Assembly (NCBI GenBank): GCA_019058445.1
Contig: JAHPZA010000003.1
Location: 292,819-356,818 of the forward strand
DNA length: 64,000 nt
Origin: Promethearchaeota archaeon
GTDB lineage: Archaea > Asgardarchaeota > Lokiarchaeia > Sigyniarchaeales > SOKP01
Reading direction: 5' to 3'
Part shown: positions 9,313 to 18,348 of the stretch, one piece after another
Layout: each line of letters opens with the position of its first letter
How positions within the stretch are numbered: position 1 is the first letter of the stretch
Made by a program: the position numbers and the translations under genes
The notes under the pieces: generated by a model
The model's database searches: none
Told to the model about the DNA's origin: nothing
What the model saw: only the letters and a program-made list of their open reading frames with translations

Positions 9313-10716
9313 TTAAATTTTCAATTGTCGTAATTTGATTTTAATTTCCTCTGCCTTTTGTGGAGTTATGTCGTAATATTTCCAAAAAATTATCAAGCCT
9401 ATAGCAACAAATATTCCAGGTATTAATCCTAAGTGAAGTCTTATGCCAATTAAAGCCAATGGTGTTTGTGTATCTGATCCCTCAACAAAACCTGTTAATT
9501 CATGAACCGTTGCAAGTGTTATTGCTTGAAGTACCCTTGCTAAATTAATAAAGAAATTCCGAATCCCTCCATAGGTACTCTCTCTACGTTTTCCACTTAT
9601 ACTTACAGACTCATCGATCACGTCGCTATATACTGGACTTAACATTACCCAGAAACCACCTATAGCTATTCCAAATAGAAAGACAATGATTATTATACCT
9701 ATTAAGCCATAGGTAAAAGTCATTATAATTGCAAAACAAGCCATCAAAAATGCTGAGATTATAAATGTTTTCCGATGATCTTTGGTTTTGTTAGTATAAA
9801 GCAACCAAAATGGAACTGAGACTATTCCGCCTATTAATAGCATTCCTGATATGATAGCCACCATCTCAACCTGTCCTCCTAAATTAAATCTAGCAAAATA
9901 TACAAATGAAGCCAACATTGTCTGAACTAAAGCTTGATATAAAGTATACAGACATAAAAACGCAACGAAATTTTTTTGAGAGAACATATCTTTTAGACTT
10001 TTAAAAAAGGAATCTCTTTCCTCTTCCTTATAATGCATTAGATAATTTTCAACCGTTTTTTTGTCATCTCTTACACCAGGGATCATAAAAATCCAGCATA
10101 CGAATGAAATTGCGACGCAAACCCATGCCATTAATGCGTATGAACTAAAATTCCCATAAACTATTATAAAAGAAGGTAATATAAAAGCTAAAACTGAACC
10201 GATAAAACCCAGATATACTTCGAACATTGCCATCGTTCTACGTTCAGATCTATTTCTAAATTTATCAGGAAGTAAAGATAAATAATTTACAGTCCAAAGA
10301 GATTCAACAACATCAAAAAGGCATGTCGAAAAAACCAGCCAGCTGAAGACAATCCAAGGTGATTCTTGAGCATCTATATTCGGTGGCATGAAGATAAGTA
10401 GAAAACATACAAGCATTGGTATATACCCTAACATAATGAATGGAAATCTTCTTCCCCATTTTTTCGTAAACTTAAAGGGGCGATCTGTCAAATAACCGAT
10501 AAGAGGATCATTAAAGGCATCCCAGATTGCGTAAATTGCTATTCCAAGTCCGACTAATAAAGAATTTAATCCAATTTCAGCCTCGTAAAAGAAAAATATC
10601 AAAAGACTGAGCACTCCTTGGATTAATTCAATAGGAAGACTTGTCACATTGTAAGAAATAAGTTCTTTTTTAGAATGAAGCTTTATGGGATAGTTATTAC
10701 TTTCATTAACGTCCAT
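9313..10716 (-). CDS. GPH-family sugar:cation symporter
   Basis: This 467-residue carrier has about 12 membrane helices, the motif NDPLIGYLTDRPFKFTKKWG and the C-terminal block HELTGFVEGSDTQT. It groups by eye with the two minus-strand transporters at 18349 and 19958 (shared ELIQGVLS in helix I and FARVLQA/LARVIQA near helix XI) rather than with the plus-strand set at the left end. This shows at least two subfamilies. It is upstream of the dehydrogenase/hydrolase pair on the same strand, with about 120 nt between. Substrate unknown. Confidence 0.87.
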   Translation of the reverse strand: MDVNESNNYPIKLHSKKELISYNVTSLPIELIQGVLSLLIFFFYEAEIGLNSLLVGLGIAIYAIWDAFNDPLIGYLTDRPFKFTKKWGRRFPFIMLGYIPMLVCFLLIFMPPNIDAQESPWIVFSWLVFSTCLFDVVESLWTVNYLSLLPDKFRNRSERRTMAMFEVYLGFIGSVLAFILPSFIIVYGNFSSYALMAWVCVAISFVCWIFMIPGVRDDKKTVENYLMHYKEEERDSFFKSLKDMFSQKNFVAFLCLYTLYQALVQTMLASFVYFARFNLGGQVEMVAIISGMLLIGGIVSVPFWLLYTNKTKDHRKTFIISAFLMACFAIIMTFTYGLIGIIIIVFLFGIAIGGFWVMLSPVYSDVIDESVSISGKRRESTYGGIRNFFINLARVLQAITLATVHELTGFVEGSDTQTPLALIGIRLHLGLIPGIFVAIGLIIFWKYYDITPQKAEEIKIKLRQLKI

Positions 10717-10767
10717 TTTCTAATTCTCCTAATTAATTTTAATGATTTTATTATTAGTTTTTAATGT

Positions 10768-10775
10768 TTATAAAT
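10768..10775 (-). promoter_or_regulatory. Possible TATA box of transporter gene 9313-10716
   Basis: On the minus strand TTTATAAA lies about 55 nt before the ATG at 10716, close to the spacing seen for the plus-strand transporters. It is supported only by motif and distance. Confidence 0.35.
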
Positions 10776-10804
10776 CTATTTTTAACTAATTTCAATTCCT
10801 CAAT

Positions 10805-12724
10805 TTATCTAAACCATCTCTTTGCGGTTATAATTCGGTTGAAAATCCATAAAAATAGATTTCCATCATTTTCAGGCCTCCAAGCTTTCCACGTTTCTGA
10901 AGGAATAAAGCCATGGTCCACCATTAAATCCGGAAAAGGGCCGAGATTTTTCTTATTCCATTTTATATCTGCTGTAATAATGGTTCTCTCGTTTGAATTA
11001 GCATTTTTAGGGATAGTTATTAAGATTGGAATTGCCTTAAAAGTATTAGGTTCAATAATTATTGTTTCACTTGAGGGGGAAGCCTTCCAGCTATCGGGTA
11101 AATTCACGCTATATTCTAACTTGCTTTGCTTGTTGAGATAATTCCGAATAATAAGATTGGTCTTAAATTCATCTCCTGGTTTGGCTACAATTCTGATCGG
11201 TTTGAAGCAAATCCAATTTGGATCAAGCCCCATATTTGGATTATCCTGTGCTACAATATCGTTAATTACAGGTTCGTATTCAGAAACAAATTCTTTAAAT
11301 TTCTTTAATAGGGATTGGTCTACTTTGATAATACCGTAATGACTAATGGCAATATACTCAGGGTTACATTTCAATAAAATATCAGCACATTTCATAAATC
11401 CAACTTGTTCCCCTAATCTACAGAAGTTAAGTCCATTTAAATTCGTATCCCGATCTACAAACGATCTTTGTGTAATTGTATCTCCTGCAAAAAAGATAGA
11501 TTTTCCATCAATCTTTCCGAAAAGACTCATATGATATTCTGTTTGACCGGGGAAGTGGAAAATCTGGAATTCATACTCGTCCCATTTGAAAATTTCCTTA
11601 TCCTTTAAGACTCGATCTACCTTAATTTGCTGGTCTATTAAACATCCAATTCTATAGTGCGTAGGATTTTCCAAAACATCTACCATATTCTCTAAAGCAT
11701 ACACTTTAAGCCCTTGTTTATGCTGCAAAAGCGGGATTCCTGATGTATGATCATCATGGTAATGCGTTGGTAAAATAAAATCAATTGTTTCAATATTATT
11801 CTCTTTTAAAATCTTTTGTAATTCGGGGAGTTCATATCCATGCTCATCATCTCCAGCAAAATCAATTAGCATACAATTTTTATTATTCCCTTTAATTATG
11901 AATGGAGGACAGATATCTCTATGAAAAATATGTGGAAATTCTTGTTTTATATCAACAGTTTTCATTTCCCTTTCAGTTAATTCAGGTACCTCAATATCTA
12001 TCCCCGAAAATCTGGAACAAAATGAAAATCTAGCCCGTTCGAATTTGTTTTTTAAAAGATCGATCTCTTTTTTGGGACTATCAATAATTGCTCCATGCGA
12101 GGGTAATAATACATCAGGGTGGGATTCCATTAGTTTTTTAAAGGATTCAAGTGAGCGCTTTATACCTCCCTCTCCATTATCATTATAGATATATTCTAAA
12201 TCATAATACGTAATCACTTTCGCACCAGAATGAATTAAATCTCCTGTAAATGCAAGAACTTTTCCATTATATTCCAAGATATAGGAAATTGAGCCTGTTG
12301 TATGGCCACTTGTACGAAGGATTTTAAATTGGAAAGGGTTCCAGTTAAAAATGTCACCATTCTTAAAGGTTTTCTCTAAAGGAATATTATAAGTCGAAAC
12401 AAAAAATGTAGGTTTAAAATAGTAAAGATTATAGTAAGGTTGTGTTTTCCAGAATTCCTCAGCAGAAACAAACAATTTTCTTTCATGACGTGGAGCTGCT
12501 ATTTTAATATTGCGCTCTAATGCCTTTATATCACCAAAACATTGATCTCGATGATAATGTGTGTGAAAAATATAATCAATCGTATCAATACCTAATTCCG
12601 GTAAATAGTTTAATATGGCTCCTGAGCCGAAATCTATAAGTATTGCCTTTTTTCCATTTTTGATTACGTAAACATTTATAACGTCCTTAAAAAGATAAAT
12701 ATCTTTAAAAATTTCAGTAGACAT
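10805..12724 (-). CDS. Tandem metallo-beta-lactamase-fold hydrolase with C-terminal Ig-like domain
   Basis: The 639-residue protein holds two consecutive MBL folds. Domain 1 (about 10-235) has His56, His58, Asp60 but Gln61 where the last HxHxDH histidine should be, plus His141, Asp162 and His210. Domain 2 (about 270-490) has the full His321, His323, Asp325, His326 set, Asp415 and His462, but Gln394 replaces the histidine of the GHT motif. Each half has thus lost a different zinc ligand. Residues 510-610 look like a beta-sandwich of the NPCBM-associated/NEW3 type. It is the last gene of a four-gene operon starting at 14505 (gap 23 nt). Substrate unknown; no signal peptide. Confidence 0.8.
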   Translation of the reverse strand: MSTEIFKDIYLFKDVINVYVIKNGKKAILIDFGSGAILNYLPELGIDTIDYIFHTHYHRDQCFGDIKALERNIKIAAPRHERKLFVSAEEFWKTQPYYNLYYFKPTFFVSTYNIPLEKTFKNGDIFNWNPFQFKILRTSGHTTGSISYILEYNGKVLAFTGDLIHSGAKVITYYDLEYIYNDNGEGGIKRSLESFKKLMESHPDVLLPSHGAIIDSPKKEIDLLKNKFERARFSFCSRFSGIDIEVPELTEREMKTVDIKQEFPHIFHRDICPPFIIKGNNKNCMLIDFAGDDEHGYELPELQKILKENNIETIDFILPTHYHDDHTSGIPLLQHKQGLKVYALENMVDVLENPTHYRIGCLIDQQIKVDRVLKDKEIFKWDEYEFQIFHFPGQTEYHMSLFGKIDGKSIFFAGDTITQRSFVDRDTNLNGLNFCRLGEQVGFMKCADILLKCNPEYIAISHYGIIKVDQSLLKKFKEFVSEYEPVINDIVAQDNPNMGLDPNWICFKPIRIVAKPGDEFKTNLIIRNYLNKQSKLEYSVNLPDSWKASPSSETIIIEPNTFKAIPILITIPKNANSNERTIITADIKWNKKNLGPFPDLMVDHGFIPSETWKAWRPENDGNLFLWIFNRIITAKRWFR

Positions 12725-12747
12725 TTTTCAAGGAATAAAATATATTA

Positions 12748-13104
12748 TTAAATTTTATCCATTAAATAATCAATAAATTCTGAATCAATGGTACCAAACA
12801 CCCTAATCACATCTTCTGATTTAAATGCTTTAAAATCATCAAAACTAAGGTCTATATCGTCTCCTGTTTCTAAGGACTTGAACATTTTTAGTTTAAAAAA
12901 ATTATAAACTAACTCATATGAATAAACTTCTGTATTTTTTGAGTCTAAAATTAATTGGCTATTATAATTTTCCTCAATTTCCTTTATTAGATCTTTAATT
13001 TTAATATTTTTTAAATTATTCTGCTGTAAAAATTCTGAAATATTGAGAAAACTATTTATTTCTATTTCCTTCGTTATTAATTCTACAATTTCTTTTGATT
13101 CCAT
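12748..13104 (-). CDS. Uncharacterised 118-residue acidic protein of the longin-like operon
   Basis: I do not recognise a family. The protein is soluble, acidic and mostly helical, rich in Glu, Lys, Ile and Asp, with no cysteine pair and no membrane segment. It lies 11 nt after the 218-residue protein gene and 23 nt before the MBL gene on the same strand, so it is almost certainly translated from the same transcript. A role in a complex with its operon partners is an inference from spacing only. Confidence 0.6.
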   Translation of the reverse strand: MESKEIVELITKEIEINSFLNISEFLQQNNLKNIKIKDLIKEIEENYNSQLILDSKNTEVYSYELVYNFFKLKMFKSLETGDDIDLSFDDFKAFKSEDVIRVFGTIDSEFIDYLMDKI

Positions 13105-13115
13105 AATTTTGAATA

Positions 13116-13772
13116 TTATATTTTAGTAATCGTTTTATTTTTAATATCTATCAAAATGTTAGAATATGCCTCTAAAGGAAAAAAACTGCGAAATAGTCTA
13201 ATATCTTCTAATTTTTCTTCATTCAATACTTTTAAATTTCCGCTCTCAATAATCTTCTGATATTGTTCAAATTTGTCCCTTATAATTTCAAAACGTTGAA
13301 TTTTTGAATAGAGCTCCTTAAATTTTTCTTTAAAATGATGAAAATTGGTTAAACTTTCTTTTAATTTATCACATTTATCTTTAAATACATCTCGCTTGAT
13401 TTTTTCATGAAATATATCGCAAAATAAAAGTTTAAATGGTGATATAGAATCATTTTCATTTAATTGCTTAAATAAATCATGTTGTTTATTAAAATTAATT
13501 AATTCATCCGTGTCAATGAATCTTTGAAAAATTCTTTTAATACTTTGATTTAATCTATTAAAATCTTTTAGTTTAATTTTAGATTCTAATATTTCCTTTA
13601 TGGTATTTCTTAAATAATAGAATCCTAATGTAAGTTTTGTTTCTTCAACTTGATTATCAGGATTGATGAGGGTAACTCTAATTTTCCCTAAATTAAATAT
13701 GCGCTCCTTGGCAAGATCTTGAAAGTTTTTAATTTTGTCCTGTAATACATTTAAAGAATATTCTAAACTCAT
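13116..13772 (-). CDS. Uncharacterised helical protein of the longin-like operon
   Basis: The 218-residue protein is highly charged and predicted by eye to be almost wholly helical, with heptad-like stretches around residues 100-175 (coiled coil). No catalytic motif, cysteine pair or membrane span is visible, and the family is not recognised. The gene starts 1 nt after the stop of the longin-like gene, which implies coupled translation. It may be a scaffold or partner of that protein. Confidence 0.6.
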   Translation of the reverse strand: MSLEYSLNVLQDKIKNFQDLAKERIFNLGKIRVTLINPDNQVEETKLTLGFYYLRNTIKEILESKIKLKDFNRLNQSIKRIFQRFIDTDELINFNKQHDLFKQLNENDSISPFKLLFCDIFHEKIKRDVFKDKCDKLKESLTNFHHFKEKFKELYSKIQRFEIIRDKFEQYQKIIESGNLKVLNEEKLEDIRLFRSFFPLEAYSNILIDIKNKTITKI

Positions 13773-13773
13773 A

Positions 13774-14505
13774 TTAATTTGGATTTTGGTTGATTTCAGT
13801 TAATGAATTTTTTTCAAATTTTAATTTTTGAACCATAATATCATAGATTTTTTCTCTTACCTCTTTATTATCGGTAAAATCAATATGATCCATTTTTAGA
13901 AAGAATTCTCCAAATTCTTTTTGGATTTCAGATGTAAATTGGTTCATCCTTTCTATTAATATTGGTGAAGGTACTCTTCCTAAAATAAATAACACCGCTA
14001 AATCACTATCTTGAAAACGAATCATCTTAAATTCCATACCCTCAACACTTAATCCTTTAAGTTGTCGTTCAATGGCCTCCTGACTAAAGCTAGTTATTGC
14101 AGTAAAAAGACCAATAACTAACTCAATACTTTTTTTAAAGATTGAATGATTCCAACCAAATTTTACAAGCCCAGCTGACGCGTTAAAAATTATATAACTC
14201 TTAATACATTCTACGTCAGGATCGCCTTTAAGTAACTCTATTAAATATAACCGAATTAACTCCAGTTCTTGATTAAAATCCGGGAGCTCAAAAAGATCTT
14301 CAAAATCACTTACTTTTTTTTCTAAATTTGACTCAATGATTAATTCAATCGTTGATTTAATATCCATTAAATAATCTTCATTTTGCAGATTGCTTTTTAA
14401 TATATCTTCAGTGCCCTCAGAACGATTTTCAAATTTCTCTAATAAATAAACCTTCCTTAACTTATCAAATGCATCAACAATTCCAGGAGTTATAGCATTT
14501 ATCAA
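13774..14505 (-). CDS. Longin-like domain protein, first gene of a four-gene operon
   Basis: Residues about 105-205 of this 243-residue protein show the strand-helix-strand order of archaeal longin/roadblock-like proteins: a strand (SYIIFNASAGLVKFG), a helix with GLFTAITSFSQEAI, two strands (FKMIRF, LAVLFILG) and a last helix. Such proteins are expanded in Asgard archaea and in eukaryotes serve small GTPases and membrane traffic. The N-terminal 100 residues are helical and unassigned. The assignment is by pattern only. It heads the run 13774, 13116, 12748, 10805 with gaps of 1, 11 and 23 nt. Confidence 0.45.
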   Translation of the reverse strand: MINAITPGIVDAFDKLRKVYLLEKFENRSEGTEDILKSNLQNEDYLMDIKSTIELIIESNLEKKVSDFEDLFELPDFNQELELIRLYLIELLKGDPDVECIKSYIIFNASAGLVKFGWNHSIFKKSIELVIGLFTAITSFSQEAIERQLKGLSVEGMEFKMIRFQDSDLAVLFILGRVPSPILIERMNQFTSEIQKEFGEFFLKMDHIDFTDNKEVREKIYDIMVQKLKFEKNSLTEINQNPN

Positions 14506-14734
14506 TTTAATCTCAATGACTCAAAAAATTTAGTTTTGTTATTATTTCACTATATTTATATAAATTCTGTTATTTTAATTATTTCTTATTAAAACAATTA
14601 TTCTTGTTGTTAATGGTTAACATAAAATAATAAAAATAAAATTTTAAATAGAATTGGTTAGACTAGATATTTGCTATTTTTGTCAGGAAAATTGGAGATT
14701 ATAATAATTTATTTCAGTATTAGAGGAGTTTTTT

Positions 14735-16612
14735 ATGGAAATTAATTTAGAAAACCTTGATGATCAATTAAGATGTTTTTATGAATTCTCTTTAGATTTC
14801 CTCTTTATTTTGGATTTAAATGAGAAAATTCTTGATATGAATTCTATTGCTTTAGAAAATCTGGAATATACGAGAGAGGAGATTTTCAATAGAACCTTGA
14901 ATGAATTTATTTTAAATGAAGATGTTAAGATATTTGAAGAATATATTATCAAAATCAAGAAAAAAGAAAAACCTATAGAAAAGATCACCATAAGATTAAA
15001 AAAAAAATATGGTACTTATTTAGATTTGGAATTAAATGGAGTACCAATTCAGACAAAAGATAATAAGTATATAATATTAGTGATAGCTCATGATATCACA
15101 GAATACAAAGAAGCTAAACAAAAACTAATAGAATCGGAAGAAGAATATAGACTAATTACAGAAAATGCCAACGATCTTATTGCCATTGTAAATCAAAAAT
15201 ATGAACATGAATTTATTAATGAACAAACTTACATGAATATTTTAGGGTATTCTAATAAAGATATGCTAGGAAAAACCAGATTAGACATAGTACATCCTGA
15301 TGATTTGGAAAAAGGAATGAATGCTTATAAAACTGGCTTTCTAAATGGCGTAGGAACAGTTGAGCTAAGACTCCGACACAAACAAGGACATTATATCTGT
15401 TTTGAATTTAAAGGTAAGACATATCGGAATTTAAAAGGTGATTTGAAAGGCTTATTAATTGGCAGAGAAATTACACAACGGAAAAAAACAGAGCTAAAAT
15501 TAAAAGAATCGGAAGAAAAATATCGGAATATTACGGAACAATCTTTAATGGGTATTGGCATAATCCAAGATAATAAAATTAGGTTCATCAATAAGACTTG
15601 TGCTGATATATTCGGATATACTATTGAAGAAATGATGCAATGGGAATTAAAAGATGTTATTAATGCTATGCATCCTGAAGATAGAAATTTTCTGATACCA
15701 CAATTAACCAAAAAACAGAGAGGAGAGAAAGGATTTGAAATTTCTTATCAATATCGTGGTATTAAAAAATCGGGTGAATTAATATGGATTGAGAATTATT
15801 CTAATTCAATTCAATTTAGAGGTAAACCTGCAGATCTTATAACTGTGATAGATATTACGGAGCAAAAAATAGCAGAACAAAGGTTAAGAGAATCTGAAGA
15901 AAACTATCGAAAAGCATATGAACGAGAAAATTTTTATAAAGATTTGTTTGCTCATGATATGAGCAATATTCTTCAAGGAATGCTTATATCTCTAGAAATT
16001 TATGGATTAGAATTTAGTTCTCCTAAAGAATCTTATATTTCTAAGGAAATTTTAAATATATATGAAGATCAAGTAAAAAGAGCCATTAGTTTAGTGAATA
16101 ATGTAATAAAATTTTCTGAACTTGATCAAGCTCAGATAATATTAAAAAAAATAGACTTTAGAAAAACAATTAAAGAAGCTTATAATCTCATTTTAAATCA
16201 AGTAGCAGATAAGAAAATCAATCTACAATTAAACTTCTCGTCTGATATCTTTTTTATAAAAGCTGATAATTTTTTATTGGATGTATTTGAAAATCTACTC
16301 TATAATTCTGTTAAACATAATGAGAATCAAGAAATTGAGATTCTCATTAAATCATCTACCATCCAAAAAGAAAAAAATCGATTTTTGAAATTAGAAATAA
16401 TTGATAATGGAGTAGGTATCCCTGACGAGAGAAAAGAAAGTATATTTATGAGAGTAAATAAGGAAGATAAAAGTGTTAGTGGAATAGGACTTGGTCTTTC
16501 TCTTGTAAAAAAAATCCTTGAGAATTATAATGCAGAAATATATGTTGAAAATAGAATCAGTGAAGACTATACTAAAGGCAGTAATTTTATTTTAGTATTT
16601 TCGGACGTATGA
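14735..16612 (+). CDS. Soluble multi-PAS sensor histidine kinase
   Basis: The 625-residue protein has three PAS domains (about 10-125, 135-255 and 262-385), each ending in a DITEQK-type linker, then a kinase core. The phosphoacceptor His407 is in FAHDMSNIL. The ATP domain has the N box ENLLYNSVKHNE, the G1 box DNGVGIPDE and the G2 box GIGLGLSLVKK. There is no membrane helix, so it senses a cytosolic cue. No receiver domain or response regulator is adjacent. GAGGAG at 14723-14728 is a good ribosome site 6 nt before the ATG. It is divergent from the longin-like operon. Confidence 0.88.
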   Translation: MEINLENLDDQLRCFYEFSLDFLFILDLNEKILDMNSIALENLEYTREEIFNRTLNEFILNEDVKIFEEYIIKIKKKEKPIEKITIRLKKKYGTYLDLELNGVPIQTKDNKYIILVIAHDITEYKEAKQKLIESEEEYRLITENANDLIAIVNQKYEHEFINEQTYMNILGYSNKDMLGKTRLDIVHPDDLEKGMNAYKTGFLNGVGTVELRLRHKQGHYICFEFKGKTYRNLKGDLKGLLIGREITQRKKTELKLKESEEKYRNITEQSLMGIGIIQDNKIRFINKTCADIFGYTIEEMMQWELKDVINAMHPEDRNFLIPQLTKKQRGEKGFEISYQYRGIKKSGELIWIENYSNSIQFRGKPADLITVIDITEQKIAEQRLRESEENYRKAYERENFYKDLFAHDMSNILQGMLISLEIYGLEFSSPKESYISKEILNIYEDQVKRAISLVNNVIKFSELDQAQIILKKIDFRKTIKEAYNLILNQVADKKINLQLNFSSDIFFIKADNFLLDVFENLLYNSVKHNENQEIEILIKSSTIQKEKNRFLKLEIIDNGVGIPDERKESIFMRVNKEDKSVSGIGLGLSLVKKILENYNAEIYVENRISEDYTKGSNFILVFSDV

Positions 16613-17067
16613 AAGGATTTGAATAGGCAAAAAAAAAAATTATTAATTGTTTATAATTTCATTTCAAATGCATCTATAATTTCAGGATTTAAAGTATTTA
16701 TCAAACTAATCGTGATTATTCTTAAAATTATTATTTATTCCTTTTCTATTATATTTATATCAGTTCTTTTATTTTAATTAATTCTTTCCAAAATCTCTAT
16801 TCTAATAATAGTTGTTAATAAAATGTTTCGAAATGAGATATAATAAATATTCTTTTAAGCTTCAATATCTTTAATAAATAAATTTAAAATTCTATGTCTT
16901 TCCCTTAAGATTTAATAAAATTTACCATAAAAGAAAAATTTTTAATAAAAGTAATTTTATTTGAAAGTTATAAACGATTTATCCAAATAAATTAAATCAA
17001 CAATTATCAATTAAATTGTGAGTAGTTAATATGCTTATAATTAGGTGATTTAGAAATATCAGAAGTG
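16613..17067 (+). other. Intergenic region, 455 nt, AT-rich
   Basis: I see no coding sequence, tRNA or strong repeat here. TTATAAA near 16968-16975 could serve as a TATA box for the gene at 17068, about 95 nt downstream. Confidence 0.4.
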
Positions 17068-18252
17068 ATGATTTGGAATCCTATTGAACGATTCTTATGG
17101 GGGTTAGCGACAGCAATTCTAATATTATGTGGCCTACTATATTTTAAAAGAAGTTTGGAACGGGATGATAATAAAGAAAGGAATTATCTAATAGGTTTTG
17201 GAATAGTCTTCATTTCTATGGCTATAACTAGATGTATTTTTATTCTTGCTGATTTGCAAATTCAAGGACATTTTATAGATAATGCATTTTATGGGGATAT
17301 TTATGCATCAAATAATTCAAATTACTGGATAATGATTAAAACAGGAAATATTATTTGGAATATATGTGTATTAATTTTTTTATTCACTTTACCATTAAAC
17401 TCCAAACGTATCAAATATACTCTTTTGACAATACAATTTGTTTTTTTGCTATTAATTATTTTTACTCCAGATCAAATATCTCATGAAATTGATAGTATTG
17501 AGGTTATCTTTTTTTTCTTAGTTTTTTATATAAATTTAATTTCTTTAACTAAAAAATCAAGACTTGAATTAAAGGGTATCTCATCAATATTATTATTTGG
17601 AATGAATATCCATCTTATTGGTGTTATATTTTATTCTCCAGAAATAAAAAGTCTTAATACAGCACCCTTAATATTAGCCCCATTACTTACCTTAATTGGT
17701 AGTCTAATTTCTATAATTCCTATGATAATAAAACAAATCTATTATACAAACGCTTTAAAATTTTGGTTAGTTCTTGGAATCACTACTATTGTAATATCAA
17801 GTTTTATGGCATTTTATTTTATATATCTAGGGCTTATAGTCTTTTTTATTTTAGCAATAATATCAATTTTAATTTTAATCTATATATTTTACCAGGCAAT
17901 AATTAATATTGAATTTGAAGCTAAATCAGATATAGAAGTAGAACATGAAGATATGTTGGGTATATTTACCAGACCTGATAAAATTAATGAAGAGGATATA
18001 TCACTTTCTATAGAAAAAAAAATTTGTTTAGTTTGTAAAGGAAAAGTATCAAGATTTAATAGTTATATATGTGAATGCTATGTTTTATATTGTGAAAAAT
18101 GTGCTCAGGCATTATCGAACTTAGAAAATGCATGCTGGGTCTGCAATGCTCCCTTTGACGAGTCAAAACCAGTGAAAGAATATAAAAACATAGAAGAAAA
18201 AACAGATGCTGGATTTTTGGATATGATTAAAAAAAATTCAAAAGTTAATTAA
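17068..18252 (+). CDS. Polytopic membrane protein with cytosolic RING-like C8 zinc finger
   Basis: The 394-residue protein has about eight hydrophobic helices in residues 8-290, then a soluble tail. The tail holds eight cysteines: Cys320/323, Cys335/337, Cys342/345 and Cys356/359, that is C-x2-C-x11-C-x1-C-x4-C-x2-C-x10-C-x2-C. This spacing resembles an all-cysteine RING finger (C4C4 type), with the His position taken by Cys. Asgard archaea have ubiquitin-like systems with RING proteins, so a membrane-bound ligase adaptor is possible, but no E1/E2/ubiquitin gene is nearby. ATG 17068 is chosen over GTG 17065. No close family is recognised for the membrane part. Confidence 0.6.
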   Translation: MIWNPIERFLWGLATAILILCGLLYFKRSLERDDNKERNYLIGFGIVFISMAITRCIFILADLQIQGHFIDNAFYGDIYASNNSNYWIMIKTGNIIWNICVLIFLFTLPLNSKRIKYTLLTIQFVFLLLIIFTPDQISHEIDSIEVIFFFLVFYINLISLTKKSRLELKGISSILLFGMNIHLIGVIFYSPEIKSLNTAPLILAPLLTLIGSLISIIPMIIKQIYYTNALKFWLVLGITTIVISSFMAFYFIYLGLIVFFILAIISILILIYIFYQAIINIEFEAKSDIEVEHEDMLGIFTRPDKINEEDISLSIEKKICLVCKGKVSRFNSYICECYVLYCEKCAQALSNLENACWVCNAPFDESKPVKEYKNIEEKTDAGFLDMIKKNSKVN

Positions 18253-18348
18253 GAATTTTCTAAAAACTAATTATAATAAATCGATTGATAAATTAGGTTT
18301 GAATTTAATTAAAAAAAGATAAAAAAAAATTGATCTAATTAATAGTTT

